From contig CM032122.1 in NCBI GenBank assembly GCA_018894105.1, positions 21,859,674 to 21,923,673 on the forward strand: a stretch of 64,000 nucleotides of DNA. The letters run 5' to 3'. A model generated the notes under the pieces. The model was not told where the DNA came from. It did no database searches and saw nothing but the letters and a program-made list of their open reading frames with translations. This stretch comes from Jacaranda mimosifolia (lineage: Eukaryota > Streptophyta > Magnoliopsida > Lamiales > Bignoniaceae). Each line of letters begins with the position of its first letter. Positions within the stretch are counted from its first letter, which is position 1. Shown here in pieces: positions 1 to 11,232 of this stretch. The translations under genes were made by a program, and so were the position numbers.

Positions 1-1485
1 CTTTGGGATGAGAACAATGTGAGTGTAGTTATGATTGGAAATATTGCTATCTCCATTTAAGAATCCCAAAGCACATGAGACGACCTCCTTCTCCACAATA
101 TGCCAGAACCTTTGATAAAATAGTGGTGGCATGCCATCTAAACCCGGTACTTTTAAAGGCACTATTTAAGAGAGGGCAAACTTCGCTTTAGCAGTTGTAA
201 ATGGGTCTAACAATCTAGAGCACGCAAGAACATGATCAATATACTTGGCAAAAGGTTGAGAAGAAGTAAATAAGTTCCGAAAGTAAGAAAGAATGACATA
301 TTCTATTTCAGCACGATCTTGACACCATCTGCCGGAATCATCACGCAAACCTATGATATGATTATTTTGATATCTATTTGTTACTTTGGCATTAAAAAAT
401 TGAGTATTGTGGTCCCCTTACTTCATCCAGTGAGTCTTAGAACGTTGTTACCATAGCGTCTCCTCTTTGTCAAGTAAGTATTCCAAGTTTCTACGCAGAG
501 CCAAAATTTTAGATTTGATGCCATCTGTAATAGTCAAAGAAGAAAAAAGCCCAATCTCCTTTTGAAGTTTTTCAATTCTCCGTTTGACAGAATCTACCAC
601 TGTAGAATTCCACTGAAGCGAACCTACTCTGTAAGTGCGTAAAGATTTTGTGAGAGCATCTAAATTAGTTGTCAGATGGCCAGGTCACCATGCTTATTCA
701 ACTACCTACTCACAGTCCTCATATTTAAGCCAAAATACTTCAAATTTAAAGTGTTTTTCAGATGGCTTCCTAACAACAGGAATATTCATATGAAAATTAA
801 TGAGAAGTCCCAAATGATCGGAATTAAGAGTTTGTAGATGGCTAACATTATGATGTTTGAATATAGAAATCCAATTTAAATTGGTGCAGGCCCTATCTAA
901 ATGTTCCTGGACTGTGTTCAAAATGGCTCTTCTATTACACCATGTAAATGGATGCCCTTTGGAACATAAATCGTGAAGTTTGGCATCTGTAAGGGCATCA
1001 CAAAAATCTCTCACCCTAGCGTAAGAAATAGTATAATGGTCCTATTTTTCGAAAGGAGAGAAGACTGCATTGAAGTCACCAACACACATCCATGGCAGAG
1101 AAGACTGACCCATCAATTGATAAAGAAGTAGGTAGGACAACTGCCGTTTAGAACTATCAAATTCTCCTTAAAAGCCAATGAATCTGAATTTAGGTTTAGC
1201 TATATCTAACAGAGCATTAACATTAATGTGATGCGAAGAATAAGACTGAAGAGAAATATAAAGTTCTTTTCTTCACAACATCGCCAATCCACCAGAAGCA
1301 CTTACGGATGCCATGGCAACACCGGAGTAACCTAACTTGTCTCTAATTTTATCAAATTATTGAGTAGAAGTCTTAGTTTCACACAAAAACACCAAATGGG
1401 GATGATAGTAGTGAAGAAAACTGCGAAGCTCACGAATTATCCAAGGGTTCCCCAGCCCTTGGTAATTCCAACTTAGGGCTATCAT
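1..1485 (-). pseudogene. LINE ORF2: endonuclease plus start of reverse transcriptase (broken, partial)
   Basis: The minus-strand reading begins at the ATG at 1485 with MIALSWNYQGLGNPW, the usual start of an L1 endonuclease (exonuclease-endonuclease-phosphatase fold). Further on come a GDFNAVFSPFEK block near 1065 and a SDHLGLLI block near 800, both conserved endonuclease active-site motifs. Positions 166-1 read into the RT fingers region, with GMPPLFYQRFWHIV and YTHIVLIPK. The family nicks target DNA and copies its RNA at the nick. In-frame stops (for example near 1020 and 1170) and frame changes show decay. The catalytic YADD region of RT lies outside the window. Confidence 0.9.
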
Positions 1486-1633
1486 GGTACTCGACGGGAC
1501 TGCGAAACAGCCTCCACCGTTGACAGAGTATCATTAGAATCATTCGAGCAATCTAATAGTGACTGTTTCCAAAGTCAACAATCATCATCACTATCAAAGA
1601 CCACTCTAGAATTTCTACTTTGGGAGCGTGTTG

Positions 1634-2823
1634 TCACCAATTTCTGTCGTTCTCTAGAATCTTTAGTAGCTCTGTCCCGCTTGCCCTCTTCTTAGTTGTA
1701 AAAGACTCTAGTGTGCTCGAAATGGGGACCTCAAACAGAATACCAGAGGGAATGATCGAAGTAGGATCCAGGTAAGGTGCCATATCGTGGGCTAGTTCAT
1801 CTTCCTTACCAGTTGGATTACGTTTCTGAACATGGTCGTCAGACTCCTTTGAGGACGAATGCATAACCGGACTATTTTTGACATCACCAGATGCCATAAA
1901 AGATTGATTATCCTGATCTATCGTATCATCAATAGTTTTCTCCTTCGTAGGACATATGCGTGTGTCAGCAAACTCACCGAAAATCTCTGTCCCACGAGTT
2001 CTAATTGAAGAAAAACTCCTACAGTTGCAAAATTGGGCTTCAAATAAAATAAAGAGTCAACATTAGATAATAAGCTCTGCCGAACATGTAAGGTCGCACA
2101 CAACCAAGGACCATATTGGGGCTGAATATCAGCTTGATGAGTCTCTTCATAAGGAATATCACAGTCCTTAGAAACATGTCCAAGAACACCACACACATAA
2201 TAGAAATTGGGAAGCTTTACATATTGAAAATGCACAATAAAGTTTTCTCCCTTAGCCCAAGTAATGCGCAAAACATGAGGCAAAGGTTTCAAAATATCTA
2301 ATCCGACCTTAATTCTTAATGAACTAGAATTTGGAAAACTATCCTTTTCCAAATCGACCTCCTTGAAAGTCCCAATTCGGTTACCAATAAGAGTAGCCAA
2401 CTCCTTAGTCATTTTAAAGTAAGGAATTCCGGAGATGTAAGTCCAGAAATCATAGGTATCTAGACTCATGGTGGACATGATCTAAATCACTTGAAATCGC
2501 ACTTAGAATTAAAAGATTTTTGTCAAAAGTCCACGAGCCTCCATGAAGAATCCTATCCTTATCGCGGATATGATGGAATGTGATAAGAAATCGAAAAGTA
2601 CTAAGTTGTGTCACGATCATACCCGACGTGGATTCATAATCCGAGTAATCACACTACGGAAAGCCGGGAAATTGAAAGGTTTGGATGAAACCAACCGATC
2701 AACCAATGAAAAGTCTGGATTCGAGAAAGAAGTGCCCCATGCCTCATCGAAAACATTAAGCACAGTGCGTTCGCCATCTATTAAGACTAGAGTTTTAGTC
2801 AATTTGTTAAGATCAAAATCCAT
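1634..2823 (-). pseudogene. LINE ORF1, gag-like protein with CCHC-type knuckle (broken)
   Basis: The likely start is the ATG at 2821-2823, giving MDFDLNKLTKTLVLIDGE, a typical DUF4283 beginning in plant LINE ORF1 proteins. The next piece (2478-1918) continues the domain and then shows a zinc knuckle, YYVCGVLGHVSKDCD, close to the plant zf-CCHC_4 pattern. The last piece (1897-1634) is an acidic, low-complexity tail. The pieces lie in different frames and are separated by stops, so the protein is no longer made as one chain. In intact elements ORF1 binds the element RNA. Assignment of the family is firm; exact borders are not. Confidence 0.82.
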
Positions 2824-2920
2824 TATCACAATGAGAATTGTAGGAAAGAAACTGTAAAAAAACCTCCACAAAAGAGGAAGGAAACTCCTAGAGAGAGAGA
2901 GAGAATGTTGAAAAAAAATA

Positions 2921-3623
2921 TTTTTTAATTGCACTAGTGATTTAAGACACACATTATGGGTTATTAAGTTTAACTAGTAATTAGAAAGAGAATTTTAAAT
3001 CTAATTAATTCACTAGTGATTTAAAGCACACAATATTGTATGTTAAGTTTAACTAGTAATTAAAAAGAGAATATTTAATGGAAATAATTTAACTAGAGAT
3101 CTAAGACACACATTATGTGTTATTAAGTTTAACTAATAATTAAAAATAGAATTTTAAATCTAATTAATTCACTAGTGATTTAATACACACATTATGGGTT
3201 ATTAAGTTTAACTAGTAACTAAAAAGAGAATTTTAAATCTAATTAATTGACTGGTGATTTAAGACACACATCATGGGTTATTAAGTTTAACTAGTAATTA
3301 AAAATAGAATTTTAAATCTAATTAATTCACTGGTGATTTAAGACACACATTATGGGCTATTAAGTTTAATTAGTAATTAAAACGAGAATTTTAAATCTAA
3401 TTAATTCACTAGTGATATAAGACATACATTATTGGTTATTAAGTTTATCTAGTAATTAAAAAGAGAATCTTAAATGTAATTAATTCACTAGTGATTTAAG
3501 ATACATATTATGGGTTGTTAAGGTGAACTAGTAACTAAAAATAGTTTTTTTATTCTAATTAATTAAGTATTGATTTAACACACACATTAAGAGTTACTAA
3601 GGTGAACTAGCAATTAAAGAGAG
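2921..3623. repeat. Tandem array, about nine units of ~79 bp
   Basis: Each unit carries an actagtgatttaa-like anchor, then an acacacatta block, then tttaactagtaatta. The anchor lies at about 2933, 3012, 3092, 3171, 3250, 3330, 3408, 3487 and 3566, so spacing is 78-80 bp. The last unit is the most diverged. The array begins where the LINE 5' end stops and ends where the fold-back element begins. It may be a LINE 5' monomer array or an independent minisatellite. Confidence 0.92.
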
Positions 3624-4150
3624 TAAAGATACTTTGCCATCTGAACTATGCGCATTTTAACACTTTACTAACTAAACTTTTTTTTGTGACATTTTATCAC
3701 CTGGACTATAATTTTTCTTTCACTTTGCCATACATGAACCAGTTTTGATAAAATATTTCATGATATTCCATTACATGAGTAGCCGAGTCTTTTCTAAAGG
3801 TATTTTTTTTAACACTTTATTAAAAAATAACCTATTTAAACTTGAATTATCACAAGATATAAACCTAAATGTACACTGAAAAAAGTTCATTGCATTTTTT
3901 GATTTAACAAGGTTACACCAAGGAGATGACTATTGTATCCATAAAATTAAAAGATTTTACTATAATACTTGAAAAAGGAAGCTCCTAACATTGATGTGAT
4001 GATTTTTTTCCATAATATTCCATCAAAATTTGTTCACATATGGTAAGGTGAAAAAAAAGTGTAGTTTAGATGGTAAAGTGTTAGAAAAAAAAGTTTAGTT
4101 AGCAAAGTATAAAAACACGCATAGTTCGGATATCAATATGTTTTTATCCC
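3624..4150. mobile_element. Fold-back DNA element with long inverted arms (~100 bp or more each)
   Basis: The left arm (3631-3770) contains actttgccatctgaactatg and aactaaactttttttt. The right arm (4020-4140), reverse complemented, carries the same blocks in the same order. Flanking taaagagag (3615-3623) and gaaagagat (4151-4159) agree at 7 of 9 positions, which would fit a 9-bp Mutator-type duplication, but the tips are diverged. No ORF is present, so it is non-autonomous. Confidence 0.75.
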
Positions 4151-4155
4151 GAAAG

Positions 4156-4500
4156 AGATTATTAAATCTAAATAATTAAACCTTAGTATATTAAGAATGT
4201 ACCACATCATAAGGTGTTTCATTTCACCTCTCTAACAATACGTCCTAATAAGCTTATTAAATTAGAAAAACATTTAACAAGCAACACAGATAGATTCATA
4301 CAAATGTCTTGCTATCATATGTTTTTTAATAAACACATTTTATTTCTATAGTACTGAAATGACATTTGTAATTTAATAATTTATTCTTTAGGATTAGCAT
4401 CTTCTATTGAGTTACTCATGTGACACTATACTAGTTGTCGGATTATTATAGTCATAATAATGTAAATTATTCAATTAGTAATCTACGAAAACGAACTAGA
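4156..4500. other. AT-rich spacer with no gene seen
   Basis: No coding signal or repeat structure was recognised here. It separates the fold-back element from the Harbinger remnants. Confidence 0.5.
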
Positions 4501-4529
4501 TGGATCCACATGAGTATGAGCCTTCACAA

Positions 4530-5379
4530 GTAAGCCAAGGTAGGTTCGGTAGGGCATCGAATGTTAGCGGGTCATTCACACATGAGAAATTGTTAATTGA
4601 GATTGCTTATGAGGAATTTTAAGTGGACTAATTGCTTTCCACCACTTTCTCACAATGCACATGAAATAAAATTTGCAATAAGCTCAATGTAGAGCTCTAA
4701 CCTGCATATATGTATAATGTGAGGCATCTGAAGACCAAATGGAACAGGATCCGATAGGCTTGGTGTATATTTCATATGTTAATAACGTATGGTACAGGGT
4801 ACGATTGGGACTACGAGCAAAACACAGTAACGGGCAGCACCGATCGAATCACCTAGTGGATCTTGGTATAGTATTTGGACTTTTCTGTTCGTATTTTTAA
4901 TACTTATTTGCTAAATGTTCGATCTGATTATTTGTTAGGAAAACTCGGATCGTGCATATTTGCTGGAGCATGGGCTACCTTGGTACAGTTGTTGTATCAA
5001 GATGTTATGGAAGAACGTTGCTATCGGGTTACACGCAAAGTCATCTACCTAACCCCATCTAGCTACCGCTAATAATCCACCCTTGAGTGATAACATGATA
5101 GGAGGCAGTAGTGCGAGGTCCAAACGATCGACTTCTTCACATGATGACTTTGCGGACATAGCCAATAGTCATAGAGAGGGATCCTCAAGAAGGAGTAGGG
5201 GCAAAGAGAGGAAGTATTGTGCTAAGGAAAGACAACATCGATTAGAGGAAGTTATAGAGAAGTGGGATGGCATGATAGATACCAAGTCCATAAGGATTGG
5301 GCCGAAAGCTGAAGAATCAATTGCTGAATATGTAGATACATTGCGTCACATGGAGGGCATGCTCTTCAGAGCACGATAA
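4530..5379 (+). pseudogene. PIF/Harbinger ORF1 (Myb/SANT-like protein) remnant
   Basis: Around 4740-4860 the plus strand reads pieces such as TKWNRIR and GTGYDWDYEQNTVTGSTDRI. The second matches the part of Harbinger ORF1 proteins usually read as GFGWDPxTNxVxA after the Myb/SANT-like fold. The open stretch 5083-5379 is a Ser/Arg/Glu-rich segment with a terminal helix-like piece (GPKAEESIAEYVDTLRHMEG) that fits the ORF1 C-terminus. Stops and frame changes occur between the pieces. In active elements this protein helps the transposase bind DNA and enter the nucleus. The family call is fairly safe; the borders are approximate. Confidence 0.6.
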
Positions 5380-5679
5380 TGACAATATTTTTCCTATAGC
5401 TGGATGATAGAGAAAGACGAATTTGGGTTGAGCTACTAGGCAATTAGACCGTCCTAATCTTTCCTTATCTATTGTCGATCGTCAGTTGTCTATGTATTTC
5501 CTTTGTTTATGTTGTTTGTGTACTTGTCTTGTTAGTTTAATTAATGCTTTGGTATGTATGAACTTATGCGACACCTGTTTATGCTAGCATGTCACATTCC
5601 TAATTATATCTCTGAGCCGATTAAATTTTATAACTATATTACAATATTGCCCGTGTAAGATGAAGTACTTGTGACATAG

Positions 5680-7000
5680 ATGGAAAATGGATTGACGTCA
5701 CAATCGCCAAATGACGATGAGTTAGAGTACAACGATGGATCCCCTGGCACGCCTGACAGCGTCATATCGGATGGAGCTAATAATGTCTTCTTTCTTGCAA
5801 ATGTAGTGTTGCCAAATTTATACATTGATAGAATGCCACGTAACACATCTATGCTGCGAAGGATGGATTCGGTTGGAGAAATAATGGATGGTCACCCTAA
5901 GTGATTCTACAACAACTTGTGTATGACGAAGCCAATGCTTACGCATTTGGTCCACAAATTAACAAGTTATGGGCTTCTACCACAAACATGCCAGTGTTAG
6001 GTTTTGCCCACTGAGGAACTTACCATGTTTATGTAGATAATGGGAGCGCACCAAAGACAAAGGTATACTATGAAATGTTTCCAACACTCTCCGGAGACAG
6101 TAAATCGTCACATTCGCTATGTAATTAGGCGCTTAGTATTCTAGATCCAGAGTTGTTCTCTTCTCCTAATTTTAATGAGGTGCCGCATCAGATTCAATTG
6201 AATCCTAATTTCTTTCTGCATTTTCAGATACAAAGTGTAGAAAAGTATAATAATTACATTATGATGCTCTTAATTTAAAAAAAGTAACACGATGGTGCTT
6301 ATGTTAAATAAGGCATAGTCGAGGCCATGGGCGATACATTGGTTCATCCTTGGGTACCCACTCATAGGCAAAATGCATATTGTTCGCAAAAAGGGCATAT
6401 ATCTCAAAATGTCCTTGCCATAGCAGACTTTGATAAGATGTTTACGTATGTATATGTTGGATGGGAGGGCAGTGCTAGTGATGCAATTGCTAAATGCTAT
6501 ACAAAGTGACCTAGTATTTCCCTTTCCCCCACCAAATCTAATATTTACTTTTAACTTGCACTAATCGTCTAATCTTATAAAGTTCATTTGGTGTAGGCTT
6601 GCTCAACTGTTAGGGGTATCATGTTAATAGTTATTTGCTCGGTAGGGAAGTACTACCTCATTGATGCCAGCTTCACCAACTACATGTGCTTCTTATCCCT
6701 CTAGAGGCAGTCATGTTACCACCTCCAACAATTTGAGAGGGCCACTATGCACAATGAGCCAAGGGAGATGTTCAATCATCGCTACTCACAATTGAGGAAT
6801 GCTATTGAATGCATGTTTGGGATTTTGAAAAAGCAATTCCCGATTCTTTCATGGGGCATGCTACGGTATGTCATTGCATGTTGTGCCGTTTATAATTTCA
6901 TACGTAAGTTTAGTTGAGATAATAATCTATTTGCGAACCGAACCTTAAACTTGAGCCTAATAGAGAGGCCTTTTATCATCGTGGTCACCCAAGTCAATAG
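5680..7000 (+). pseudogene. PIF/Harbinger transposase (DDE_Tnp_4), broken
   Basis: The N-terminal block MPRNTSMLRRMDSVGEIMDG (near 5840) is the usual Harbinger lead-in. After a frame change the helix-turn-helix region reads PTEELTMFM and FQHSPETVNRHIRYVIRRL (about 6010-6140). The nuclease part is at 6327-6509 with KGHISQNVLAIADFDKMFTY and GWEGSASD, which holds the second catalytic Asp. The third block, at about 6650-6860, contains RNAIECMFGILKKQFPIL with the catalytic Glu. The first catalytic Asp, normally in a DGTH context, reads AMGDTLVH and looks scrambled. Several stops break the chain, so it cannot be active. It sits between two ORF1-like remnants. Confidence 0.85.
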
Positions 7001-7318
7001 GATATCCAAGCACAAGCTACATTTTGTGATGCTCTGGCAGATTGGATATGGGCAAAGAGAAAGGGTTGCATGTATATGCCAATCTGTTTGTTTGTGCTTG
7101 TTTTTCAAGTATTTCATATAACATGGTACTTACTTGTAACTTTTTTAATGCTGTTTCACCCATTGGGTTTTACTACTAAGTCTGTTTGTTGTTTTTATGT
7201 GTCAAATTTACATTCTGATTTATTGTCTACCTAGCATGCTCTTTCCAATCAAGCTTTTTCTAGATTTTGTTTTATAATATATGTTCATTATTGATGTTAT
7301 TGTTATTTTTGATAAGGC

Positions 7319-7455
7319 ATGAGTACGTACGAGGCCCTATTGTGCACATGTGGTGCTAGGCCCATGCGTTTGTTGATGGCCAAGAGAGAGTCGAACTATG
7401 ACCGATATTTTTTTAGGTGTCCAGTTGGAGCAGACCACCTTGGGAGCTTTATATA
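7319..7455 (+). pseudogene. Small GRF-type zinc-finger ORF
   Basis: An ATG at 7319 opens a 45-codon frame with CTCGARPMRLLMAKRESNYD followed by RYFFRCP, then a stop. This is the pattern of a GRF zinc finger: paired Cys, a Tyr-Arg-Phe-Phe core and a final Cys. Such fingers are common in plant transposon-associated proteins. Whether it belongs to the Harbinger element or to another insertion is not clear. Confidence 0.55.
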
Positions 7456-7952
7456 GGCGGACACCATGGGTGGACAACATGCGGGTATTTATAGGCAGTG
7501 TCGAGGTGTCGGCGTTGCCACATCACATGGTAAATATAACACCGCTACATCTACAAGTGCTTCTTTAGAAGTTACGTCCACGGTCGATAGCTGCCGCGAT
7601 GAGCAGAGCTTTGTGCGTACTAGTTAGGGCATCTCACCGTATGCACTACACCATAGCGGTCATGCGCTGTTGTTGCCCTTATGTGGATGTTGTATTTGTA
7701 TTTTACTATTTATTTTGATGTTATTAGTCTCCATTTTACTAAACATATTATTCATCTGAAGTATGTAGAGTCTCATACTTAGCAATATGCTAATGTACTA
7801 AAGTAGGACTTATTCGTTTTTTTGTTCGTTGATTTTCGTTGCCATGTCAAGTTCACTGTTCCTTCTATAATTGTGTAAATGGAATTTGTATTTTGCCTTT
7901 TTCATATGTATAAAATATAGGGACGAGTTGTTGTCTATCGGTTGACGATATA

Positions 7953-8606
7953 ATGAGGCCTATTCCAAATGAATGGGGCCTCGATGTCGAGGAGCATTTT
8001 ATTCATATGCTTCTCGATGCAAACTCTGTTATATCACTTATGAATAAGATATATGCAGAGATCTACATGCCTGAGATAGCCTACAAATTAACACATCAGT
8101 TTCATCATCCGTTCACGGAGGAATTTGAAATGCAAAAATTTAATGGGCTTAAGGAGCGCCATGATATTATGAACCGATGACAGGTGATATTTTCACCCCG
8201 ACCCACTTGCAATCGATGTTCGCAGGAGTGAGAGTTGGGTGTAATAATGAATTTCATTTCAACTGTGATGTAAATGTTCGTGTTCCATACATAATACTAT
8301 CATTCCTTGCTTGTGCAGGCATACCTATTTGCCGAGCGATACTTTGCAGTGGGAGAGACTAGGTATGATTTGTTGTCTGAGATCTTTATAGATCCACCAC
8401 CACTACTACGACGTTGCAATCATCACGAGCGACCCCCAGCGAGATATGATGATACGATCAGTTATTGGGTGGGCAGCAGCGCCATATTCTTATGTCTGAT
8501 TCCGGCGCCAACACGGCATGCAGTTCTCTATGCTATTAGAGGTCCTCTATTCCCGAGATTCCACGTTCTCGTTCCACCTGAGTTACAACAGATATGCCAG
8601 TTGTGA
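7953..8606 (+). pseudogene. Second Myb/SANT-like ORF1 remnant of Harbinger type
   Basis: Three overlapping open pieces in different frames form one degenerate coding stretch. The first (7953-8180) has VEEHFIHMLLD, then FTEEFEMQKFNGLKERHDIM, matching the trihelix fold of Harbinger ORF1 (helices one and three). A later piece has AYLFAERYFAVGETRYDLLS, which fits the segment after the fold where a conserved YDLL motif occurs. The end (to about 8606) is not recognised. This would be a second ORF1 copy, downstream of the transposase, so either two elements are nested or one was duplicated. Confidence 0.5.
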
Positions 8607-9382
8607 TGAGGGTAACATCAATAGGGGTTCGGGCACTTGGCCTATTTCATTGTGGATCAAGGTTGTACGTTGCATTGGTATGAGACTATCCAAATGACCT
8701 AGCTCATCGCACATAAGCCAGACCAATATAGGTCGGTTGACACAACGACCATCGACATCGTCCTGAATTTGTTTTAATACTATTAGTTACCATTTCTATT
8801 CTATTATGTTTGTACTGAACCTGATGTGAAGTATGTTGATTGCATGATTGTGGTGTACTAAAGTTCATAGGAGCCACCATGACTACCTCTCCACCGGCTC
8901 CCCCACATCCATGATGTTCGAGTTATGTATTCGGTACTATACATACTATTGACTATTTTTCTTGACACTTGTGTCTCATACTTATCTTTATGATTTAGAG
9001 CAGTATGTTCTGAGTGGTACACTCATTAGCTCTCATAACAGGTACTTGATGGTATGGATTGTTGTTGTGGACATCGTTTCTCTTGAATTGTGTAGCATTA
9101 TGCATTCATTTGTTGTCAAATAACATGGGTTTCCTTTAAAAGCATTTTTACATCCCCATTAAAAATTGTGTATATAAATTTATTTTTTTCCTTACCTTGA
9201 ACCCACCAAATAATCTACCATTTACCAAATATTATACCAACAAATTAATCAATCAATTTTATTTAGGAATAATTTATATGATATATAATTTATTAAATTT
9301 CAATATCATTCAACCAATAATTTCAAAATTACATCACAATTATTACCAATCATCGCATATACATACATTTATATATCACAAT
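8607..9382. other. Spacer; possible degenerate transposon coding near 8640-8770
   Basis: Around 8640-8770 a short frame reads HKPDQYRSVDTTTIDIVLN, which looks like transposon-associated coding remains but is too short to assign. The rest is AT-rich without recognisable features. Confidence 0.35.
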
Positions 9383-9411
9383 ATATTATTATTATTATTA
9401 TTATTATTATA
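9383..9411. repeat. (TTA)n microsatellite
   Basis: An uninterrupted run of about nine tta/att triplets in AT-rich DNA. Confidence 0.9.
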
Positions 9412-9419
9412 AAAAATAT

Positions 9420-9655
9420 TACTCAACTCCATTTACACCCTCAAAATTCAACAAAAAGTATTGATTTGACTGCTATAGTAGAAATTGTCTCATCTCAAAA
9501 TATAAAGAAACATGCCAAAATTTTTCAAAATAATTTTCTAACTATTCTCAAAATATAAACAAACATATGTCACATGCCCCAACCCCACTCCCAAAACATA
9601 TAATCCAAAACATACAATTTATATCTAAACATTACCTCAACTTTTTTAGTGTAGG
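9420..9655. repeat. Dispersed repeat, also present at 13495-13737 and in part at 58196-58290
   Basis: Shared landmarks with the 13.5-kb copy include attgatttgactg, ttttctaactattc, caaaatataaacaaacata and the terminal aaacattacc. In the 13.3-kb copy these form the right half of a small element with inverted ends, so this stretch is probably one half of the same MITE family. Confidence 0.7.
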
Positions 9656-10329
9656 CGACTCGTGTTTCTTTTTGACACTTTTATATTTGTTGTAATCATT
9701 CTTTTAGTTGTTTTTCTCATTTTTGTTGTACAACAATCCCACTAAAGAACGTAGGAAGACAAAGATAACAAGAAAGATACTGAGCTCAGCACCTGGAGAG
9801 CAAGGACAGAGGCAGTGACATGATTTTAATTTGATCTTAATTTTACAATAAATTTATTTGAAAAACTTCATCTTTTTGGGCGGGAGGGGGTTTATTCCAA
9901 CGAAATTATAATACTCTAATTGAATGATTGTTAAGGAAGTTATAATGTCATTTCCTTAATAATGTCAATGAAACCATGCACTTGTTTACAGAGAAAAATA
10001 TTTTATATATTGTTTTCAATTTTCTATTATTACTATTATATAGTAATAAATCAATTAAATTTAGTCATTATATTGATCGTCAAAAACATGTACCATTAGT
10101 AAAACAATTAAACATTCAAAACTTAAATATAAAATGTTCTTGACAAGTTCAAAAATAGTAATTCTTTTAAAATAAGTAAAACATCAAAATTACCAATCAA
10201 AAAAAAATGTAAAAGATCAAAATTAAAATCTAAGTAATATTTTACTAAAATGAATGGTTTAAATTGGGCTAATTGTATCTAGACCAAATGTAGACCAAAT
10301 CCAAGATTTAGCCCACTACAACTTTATAC
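9656..10329. other. AT-rich spacer with no gene seen
   Basis: Poly-purine and AT-rich sequence without open frames of note. Confidence 0.5.
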
Positions 10330-11223
10330 TAAGGCTGTCAATGGGTCGGATTCAAATTGGATTATGCTGAATCCAAGTCCAAATTCGAAAGTAATAAGTC
10401 ATATTCAAAACCGATTTAAGATCCATATGATCTATAGTTGATATAACCATATCCGAATTCAAATAAAAGTCGGATATCTGTCAAATATCTAAAAAATTCA
10501 AATTTGGATATTTCAAAAATCATCATATATTTGTTATTTTTCTAAAAATTTAGTAGAATCCAAACCCAAAACAATCATCCTTAAAAAAAATACATATTAA
10601 TGAATAAATTTTCAAGTCTATTGATCACTTAAAAGTAACAATAGAATTTAACTTGATTATGTTCATTCACCAAATCATTACATTTTAGTTTCAATTGCTG
10701 ATAATAGTACATATTTGGCATTATAAATACATAGTTATACTTAATTATCCAATCAACTAACTATAGACTCAAAGTTTTATAAAAAAGAAATTCATTTTGA
10801 TCAAATTGAGATTTGCATTGCATTTGGCTCCTACTTATTATTCTTCCCGCATCATTTTTTGTTATAAAAATGGAGAAACAAGTTATGTAATTATGATGTA
10901 AATAAGCTCAAAATCTAACAATTTATATCAAAAGCACTTGATTTGTATTGCATAGGAATTCATTACTTCCTTCATCCAAATGTCCGCATTGATATTATTA
11001 TAAGACTCTGTGTATACATATGTATAATACTGTATATGTATAATATTAAATATATTCGGATTCTAATTATTAATAGATCGGATCGAGCCATATCTATATT
11101 TGCTCTATTTATTTCGGATTACGAACTTTTTTAATCGAATCATATCTGTCGAATCTTTTATCAGTTAAAGATCTTAAAAAATCTAATTGAATTCGAATCA
11201 AAATTTGTTCCATTGACAACCTT
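10330..11223. mobile_element. Non-autonomous Mutator-like element, ~0.9 kb, short TIRs
   Basis: The left end reads taaggctgtcaatgg and the right end, reverse complemented, aaggttgtcaatgg. The element is flanked by actttatac (10321-10329) and actttagac (11224-11232), a 9-bp duplication with 8 matches, as expected for Mutator-like transposition. No transposase ORF is present. Confidence 0.8.
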
Positions 11224-11232
11224 ACTTTAGAC

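Larger units (their letters stand above)
1..2925 (-). mobile_element. L1-type LINE, 5' part, truncated by the window edge
   Basis: This is a non-LTR retrotransposon read from right to left. In order on the minus strand it holds a gag-like ORF1 (from 2823), an apurinic-type endonuclease (from 1485) and the beginning of a reverse transcriptase that runs off position 1. The order ORF1-EN-RT and the plant zinc-knuckle ORF1 fit the plant L1 clade. Several stops and frameshifts break both ORFs, so this copy is not autonomous. Its 5' end touches a ~79-bp tandem array. The 3' end and poly(A) lie outside the window. Confidence 0.9.

Noticed and set aside
2921..3623. CRISPR array (regular direct repeats)
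   Set aside because: The units are contiguous with no unique spacers, and this is plant nuclear DNA.
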